Assembly: GCA_031216445.1 (NCBI GenBank) | Contig: CM062219.1 | Coordinates: forward strand, 11,588,501 to 11,652,500 | Source: Lateolabrax maculatus | Taxonomy: Eukaryota > Chordata > Actinopteri > Acropomatiformes > Lateolabracidae | Reading direction: 5' to 3' | DNA length: 64,000 nucleotides | Notes under the pieces: generated by a model | The model's database searches: none | Seen by the model: the letters and a program-made list of their open reading frames with translations, nothing else | What the model was told of the DNA's origin: nothing | Shown: positions 60,201 to 64,000 of the stretch, in pieces | How positions within the stretch are numbered: the first letter of the stretch is position 1 | How the letters are laid out: each line of letters begins with the position of its first letter | Made by a program: the position numbers and the translations under genes

Positions 60201-63200
60201 GTATGGTTAGTATTATGGTATTAAGGTAGGGTAAGTAAGGTAGACAGAACTGAGTTTTTAGTTCACCTTACGGGTCCACTCCAAAAAAAAAAAAAAAAAA
60301 ACTTCTGATGATTAATTTGTGACAAGAATCCTGTGTAATCCATCAGATACAATGCCACCTGACATATGATTTTGAAGCAAAGGTGCTATCTGACATTAGA
60401 GGCTTTTAGACACCTGCCCCCAGGAGTCCTCTTGTAGAGAAGTCCCAGACGTGGTGGCTGACAGGCTGTCTTGACACTCTTTGACAGCCCATTTAAATAT
60501 GTCTTCACTGCATAAATGTGGTTAACTAGGTATCCTTGTTCATCCTGAATGAGAAAGCCCATTGCTTGTTCATTTTTGATTTATTGTTCAACCTATTCTC
60601 AAGAAAAGATAAGATATAAGGAGACAAAAATTAGTGTTGGAATATGGATACTGGATTATTGTAGGAAAATGAGGGCTAGTCCCGATGCAGATCGAGGATC
60701 AAATGCCAAATCTTGCATAAAGCGGTGCAAACTGTTGAATGGTGCTGAACATTACTCTGCGTGCGACCTATATCTCATATGATTCTGACGTAGGATGGGG
60801 CGACCACAAAGCTCTGACTCATCACACAGATGCAGGCTTTCTAGGTTGAAAGACTTCCTTTACTTCATTCCACTGAGATATGCACAAAAAAGCACGCATT
60901 CTGCTTATTACTAGCAACAGGACACACAGTATATTTTTCAAAACAATTTCACATGATATTGCATTATTTGCAGGATGTATGCTATAAACTGGTATTGGGG
61001 TGACAATGATCTACCATTCTGCTGCTAGAAGTATTAAATTGACTGTCTGCTTTTTGTCCCAGATTCCACATTGTCATAGCTGCAGTATACTGTATCCAGT
61101 CAATGAATTACACACAAAAACCATTAAGTGTAGTGCAGCGCTGATCGCCCATCCATAGCTTCCTTCTGTCCTTTGGTAAATCAGAAATGTCAATTTATCA
61201 ATTTAAGTTGATTTCAGTTCCTCAGCCACATTTGTTCTTAGTTAGCATCTAGCAATTAAGTAAATATGGTGTGGTAAAAGGATTATAAGGCGTATTGGAA
61301 GGAAGGAAGGACCACAGCCCTTTTTATTTATTTATGGTTCCCGCAATTCAGCTGGCAAAAGGATTTTGACAGATTAAGATTTGAATCGCCAAAGTAGTCA
61401 GCTCCATCTTATCAGAAAGTCTTACACTGTACAGTGTTTTAGCTGTTAGATGTAGGAATTCCTGGAAACCTTGCCAGACTGGTAACATCTCAAGAGCACT
61501 TTCCAGTAGCTGTAGTATAACTGATTTAAGACTCCTCTCGGCTGTACTCTGAGGCAGTAGGCCTTCTTAGATTGGAGTTGGGATAAATAAGAGCACACAA
61601 ACAAGAGTGTGATTAAACGATTATACTCATACAAAAAACTAAGGATTCGGATGTATAACTGCTTGTATTGCTCCTGGACACTTTGCCAATGGTGCTGTCT
61701 ATAATATTTTTTTTCACAAGGCCTATTTCAATATATTTTTCTAGTTTCAGATTCAGAGATTCCACCTTAAGTTAAGTTAGAGTTAAATGAGAATCAAATG
61801 TTCTTGACAACAGAAAGTAGCACTTATGCCATAATTATTTTTATGAGAAGTGTCCTGGTTATTCTGGATTGTAGCTGCCCTTTAAAAAGCTGCTACATGT
61901 TACATCCTGATATGTGTGGTGGAAAAATTACACAGACATCTCAAATTGACACAGCTGTTATTTCAAGTAGAATCTGTAAGTGGCAATAATCATTTAATTG
62001 GAATGTCGACACAATCTTCACATACAAACTATAAACACTGTCTATTTTACAACATACACTATGATTGGAACAGATTCTTTCATATGGGTCTTCTACCTCG
62101 CTCTGATATTTTTGAGGTATCTCAAGCCACACTAGCTTAAAGTGATTTGAGCTTTAAATACTTGATTTGAGTCATGTGCGGCCCATCGACCACAAAGATG
62201 TTGTGGTCCAGAGTATTTAGCACAGTACTGCAAAGATTGAAACCTCATGTCTCTAATCTAAAATTAAATTTTTATTTGGAATAAAAGTAAAATCCAAGAT
62301 TTCTTCCAAATAAAAAGGCTTGTCATTTTACATTAATTCTTGTAAGGTTGTAATCTGTTGCTTTTTGCTGGCTTCTTGTTTTCTTACATTAATTTAATTA
62401 CTTAAATTTTTGTTACTAATTCTGTCAGCATGATGGCATTATTTTATTTTTTTGTAAATTTGTTTCGGTTTAAGTAAGCTGTAAAATGATTTGTTTGCAG
62501 GTGGATGTAACGTTGGTTCCTTAAGTTGATTAAGTAATCAGTCACAAAGTTTTTGCAAATTGCAAACTGGAAGTCATGGGAATATTTATGATTACAGTGC
62601 TTTATTGAAAATACAAGAGCTGCTAGAACATGTCTGCTCCTGATTAAATATTTAAAAACCTTCAGTGATTACAGCCTCAAGACTATGATGGCTTTGTAAT
62701 TGACCAACCAAGCAATGCCAATATATATCAATATTCAATATTTTAGCCTCACACAAATTATGATTTTTTTGATATGATGATTTTTTGTAAGTGGTACACT
62801 GAAATGAAACTCCACTCTTTCAAAAGGAGTGCTGTTCATTTGTTTAGTAATTTTTCTGGTGCAGATGACATGCTGATAGCGTATGTTTCAACTGTCAACA
62901 GTGTCACTACCAGAGTTAAATTTGTCATCCCTTTCAAAGAAATGCTAACGTCCATGGAAATTTCACTAAACCTTACACAGGTGTGTAGTGCTGATTCTCT
63001 GCTGTAGCTCAGTAGCATCAGCACAGCTCCAAAAAATTTACACAAACCTGTGAATGTCACCATGACCTCCACCTGTAGGGTCATCTACAGCCTTATTCAT
63101 GATTGCAAATCCACTTCAGTGCATTTTTTGTCATTTTATTTCATTTCATTCAAGTTGTCAGCCTGCCCATCCCTGGTACATTTCAAAATCACTGCCCTGT

Positions 63201-64000
63201 GTGGAAAAATCAGGTCTATCTGAAAGAGGATTAGTCAGCCCCAACATCCGTTTACCAGATTTTCTTTTATATGCTTTCATTTGGGAATTAAAGCTTTACA
63301 TTTATTCATTTCTGTCCTTTCAACTCAATCATTAACTGTTGGCCAAACTCAATTTTTTTTCCTTCTGTATACTGTCCATAGCAGTCTTATCTGTGACCTT
63401 GTGGTGACTGTATAAGCTGTTGAAGACAACAGGAGGAAGGCACGCCTATTGACTACCTCAGATTTTCTCACTAATGCATTGCTTATTCACCGCCCCTGTG
63501 GCATCACATAAATTAATAACGTCTCTCCAGTAGAGCCTCTTGTCTCACTTGGAGGTCCTCTGTCTTTGGTCGGGCAACCTTCTGTCCCAAGGACCATCTG
63601 TTAATTTCTATACTCCTTAGTCTATCACAGCACAGTTTGTATCTCATCTAAATAGTCAGAGCTTTTATACAATTTTAAAAACAAAGACTAGAAATCCAGA
63701 ATTGAAAAATCATCTATATTTGGTCTTGACAGTTGCCGCAGAGTTCATAAATATCCGACAAAAGGTTTGATCACACTTTCACTCTAACTGTTTAATCTTG
63801 ACACAATAGCAGGATTTAGTACAGATCTGGGGATTAACTACTGTTTCACTCCTGGGGTTTTGGATATTATTGTAAAAATCACTCTGCTAGATTCCAGTAA
63901 GACTCTGACACTGTATATGGACACTGACCAGACAGCCTGAAGTCGTTCAGTAACCTCTTTTGTCAGGCAGCCAGGGGAAAGCTAGTCAGAAGCAGGAAGG
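57207..64000. other. AT-rich non-coding DNA
   Basis: No recognisable exon, promoter or RNA gene was found to the window end. It contains A runs near 57637-57648 and 60282-60301 and otherwise unique AT-rich sequence. An open pair of frames at 62774-63084 has no recognised family. Confidence 0.5.

Noticed and set aside
1..64000. CRISPR arrays, operons, ribosome binding sites
   Set aside because: The window is spliced vertebrate DNA; repeats seen are microsatellites and dispersed elements, with no regularly spaced repeat-spacer pattern.

Overview
The window is vertebrate nuclear DNA, most likely from a percomorph-type teleost fish. The evidence is GT-AG introns that interrupt two recognisable vertebrate genes, AT-rich non-coding DNA, many CA/GT microsatellites, two CpG-island promoters, and several short dispersed repeats of kinds common in ray-finned fish. 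Nothing prokaryotic, viral or CRISPR-like was seen.

Layout. (1) 1-6.6 kb, plus strand: most of a cytosolic purine 5'-nucleotidase of the NT5C2 family, probably the fish paralogue nt5c2l1. Sixteen coding exons join in frame from the first catalytic motif to the stop; the N-terminus lies off the left edge or in the first 160 bases. (2) 6.6-9.9 kb: AT-rich spacer with microsatellites. (3) 9.95-14.7 kb: a minus-strand unit is suggested by a CpG-rich, CCAAT-box promoter near 14.5 kb and a good poly(A) site near 9.97 kb, but no convincing protein was found between them. (4) 14.75-23.4 kb: non-coding DNA with possible regulatory blocks and two or three mobile-element remnants. (5) 23.4-45.5 kb, minus strand: complete sppl3, signal peptide peptidase-like 3. 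Eleven coding exons encode 383 residues, with a long 3' UTR, a 12.4 kb first intron and a CpG-island promoter at 44.5-45.8 kb. (6) 45.8-64 kb: no recognised gene. It holds repeats, microsatellites, a possible terminal exon of a minus-strand gene at 48.4-48.7 kb, and an unidentified open segment at 57.05-57.18 kb.

The two genes face each other in convergent orientation. They are not known to act together: one encodes a cytosolic enzyme of IMP/GMP turnover, the other a Golgi intramembrane aspartyl protease. I see no single obviously new biological system. The items most worth a second look are the candidate minus-strand transcript at 10-14.5 kb, three unusually long open frames inside sppl3 introns, a splice acceptor of sppl3 abutted by a trinucleotide repeat, and two poorly classified repeat elements at 40.5-43.7 kb.
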